This document shows positions 62,301 through 64,000 of a stretch of 64,000 nucleotides of DNA, piece after piece (position 1 is the first letter of the stretch; every line of letters begins with the position of its first letter). The translations under genes and the position numbers were made by a program. Origin of the DNA: Baylisascaris procyonis (lineage: Eukaryota; Nematoda; Chromadorea; Rhabditida; Ascarididae); assembly GCA_037389465.1 (NCBI GenBank), contig JAZARR010000059.1:7401001-7465000 (forward strand). Reading direction: 5' to 3'. Below the pieces are notes generated by a model, which saw only the letters and a program-made list of their open reading frames with translations, made no database searches and was not told the DNA's origin.

Positions 62301-63980
62301 AAATAGTCCCACTCGTATATACCATTACTGATATGCAGGACTGATTGGTAGCACTTATATTAGCACATTTCAGAAGCTGTAGAAATTTCATTCGCTTTTT
62401 GCGGACCTATTTGGCTTTCATCTGTGAAGCTGTAGAGAAATAATGGCTCGGCTACCACAAAATCACCAGCAGCATATTGCTAATGCTGCCCAAAAATTCT
62501 AGCTGAAAAGTATTATAACGATGTTGGATGCAGGATCTAGTATTGTTTAAATAAAACCTCATTGAGTATTTCCATAACGCCGTCAGTATTCGACTGAAAC
62601 GCGTTCACCTTGCTGCGGAACTCTTTCACTTCGTCGGTAAGCTCGTAGCCCGATTCGGAAAGATCTATAACTAGGCTTTTTACACATTCTTTGCAAAGCA
62701 ATCAGGGCATCTTCACTTCTCTGCTCCCCCTCTCCAATTTTAATCGATTTTTGGGACGTAAATCTGACCATTAAGTCCTTGTGTGGATCTGTTTATCAAC
62801 TAGTGTCCAAAAAAGGTGGGCAATTAGCGTTATAATCAAACGACGGAGAGTTGTTATCTACCATCAGAAGTACAACTACAGCTCATTAACAGTGATCTTA
62901 ATGAACTCGTTTGCAACTGAATTTCTTGCTGCTACTATCATGCAAGTTGTCTTTTTGAAAACTACATAATTTAATTATTTTTCGAAACAGCTTTTGACGC
63001 CAACCGCATAGAACTTATGAACTTGTTCTCAAATGGAGTCAACCATCGAACGATTCTTGAGGTCGCTAGAAGTCTAGCAGCTTTTTTAATACAAGTTTTT
63101 TAGCGGACGAAATAGGCCGAAACTTTTTAAAACAGTCGGACAGCACAAGTATTTTAGAAAATTTGGCCCCATTGATTAAGGCCGTATCTTCCAATGATAG
63201 AACAAATAAAATGGGTGGGAAATTTTCAAGCTGTAATGTACGGAACGGACAACGTTTCCATGCAAAAGCCCCCAAGCGAAATAGGTCGAACATGTTGAGC
63301 AGGACCTTACCTTGGACGGCAGTACAGTTATTTTTGCTAGAGTCAGCAGTTTTGTTCAGAATGATAGGTCACTACTGTTCTAAATCTATTATTTAGAGAT
63401 CCACGCTGTAGTTGCGATGTCAGTGCAGCCTGCGAAACCTGTCAAGGTTACGCTGGTAAGACGATCCACACTGGTCACATAGTGGTTGAACTACTATGCG
63501 CAGCTCGGGAGGGTGTATATGAGAACATGGTTGGCCGCGCGCATCGTCGTTGCCTTAATTAGGCTGTTTTGCTATGAGCTACCTGCGCGATCTATGCGCC
63601 ACCAGTTCAGTGCAAAGTTACTATTAACCTGATCCAAAAAATGTCATTATACTCTGTTCTAAAATCCACATTCTGTTCTGAAATACTACATGCAAAGTCT
63701 GCAATCTGGCAATCGCATGAAAGGAAAGTGCACGCTGATGCAAAAAGGGTCAACAAAGGAATAAAAGGCTAACAAAGTATAGAAAAAATGCAAACGACAC
63801 TATCGAATTGTGTAGTTCATACAAATAATTCCTCGCTCAGTTATGTAGCATTTATGGCACAGCTTAACAGCGACATATCACATCAAAATAGTGGGAATAC
63901 TACATACCCGTTTGAAGAAGGCGAATTTTATTGAACGAGTCCAAGTGCAGACCACATTTTGCTAGTGCTTCCTCCGCCAT
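59320..63980 (-). CDS. IFT20: Intraflagellar transport protein IFT20, complete (4 exons)
   Basis: Exons in coding order 63908-63980, 62558-62664, 60729-60830 and 59320-59436 join in phase (G|AT, then two phase-0 junctions). They give 132 residues, exactly the length of human IFT20. Family knowledge: IFT20 is a coiled-coil subunit of IFT complex B that also sits at the Golgi and carries membrane cargo to the cilium. Seen: the start MAEEALAKCGLHLDSFNKIR matches the family N-terminus. SGYELTDEVKEFRSKVNAFQ and VMEILNEFAKMVDSEKLRAM match the middle, and the long C-terminal coiled coil contains SRNALKTADKQKIADAQQLQ and LERLRVEYEAAQKEENEQ. A possible polyadenylation signal lies on the minus strand at 59108-59113. 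Exons 1-3 are separated by introns of 1.2 and 1.7 kb with no coding content I can support. Confidence 0.95.
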
Positions 63981-64000
63981 CTCTCCTTCTGGCTCGCTTC

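Overview
This 64 kb window is nuclear DNA from an animal and carries spliced genes on both strands. I joined exons by protein homology and checked each junction for reading phase. Introns are mostly about 85 to 1,500 bp, with some longer. Most have GT donors and T-rich (TTT/ATT)(C/G)AG acceptors, and three have GC donors. The DNA is AT-rich and has three long (TA)n microsatellites. T-rich acceptor-like sites sit just before the start codons of the helicase and MGRN1 genes, which would fit trans-splicing. A compact invertebrate such as a nematode fits best; this is inference, and I cannot name the species. Nothing prokaryotic (operon with ribosome binding sites, CRISPR, IS element) is present.

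Layout from left to right: 0.3-4.6 kb (+), the 3' part of a DUF547-domain gene. 4.6-9.6 kb, no recognised gene, but two plausible minus-strand exons and a 221-codon open frame. 9.6-14.1 kb (-), a complete 7-exon TMEM68-type acyltransferase. 14.7-15.9 kb (+), an unrecognised gene divergent from TMEM68. 17.3-19.3 kb (-), a complete 3-exon COA1-like cytochrome oxidase assembly factor. 22.0-32.3 kb (+), an IGHMBP2/SMUBP-2-type superfamily 1 helicase with two apparent lesions. 33.7-40.3 kb (-), a complete 13-exon MGRN1-type E3 ligase. 43.6-52.8 kb (+), a complete 11-exon RING1/RNF2 Polycomb ligase. 53-58.4 kb, no recognised gene, but a repeat-like island with a long hairpin, a 23-bp tandem repeat and a degenerate hammerhead-like core. 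58.4-58.8 kb (-), a small unrecognised gene candidate. 59.3-64.0 kb (-), a complete 4-exon IFT20 of 132 residues.

The genes do not form a pathway. They serve lipid synthesis (TMEM68), respiratory chain assembly (COA1), nucleic-acid unwinding (IGHMBP2-like), ubiquitination (MGRN1), chromatin silencing (RING1) and cilium transport (IFT20). Neighbouring genes mostly alternate strands, giving convergent pairs (helicase/MGRN1) and divergent pairs (COA1/helicase, MGRN1/RING1). IFT20 and the small gene to its left are the only adjacent same-strand pair.
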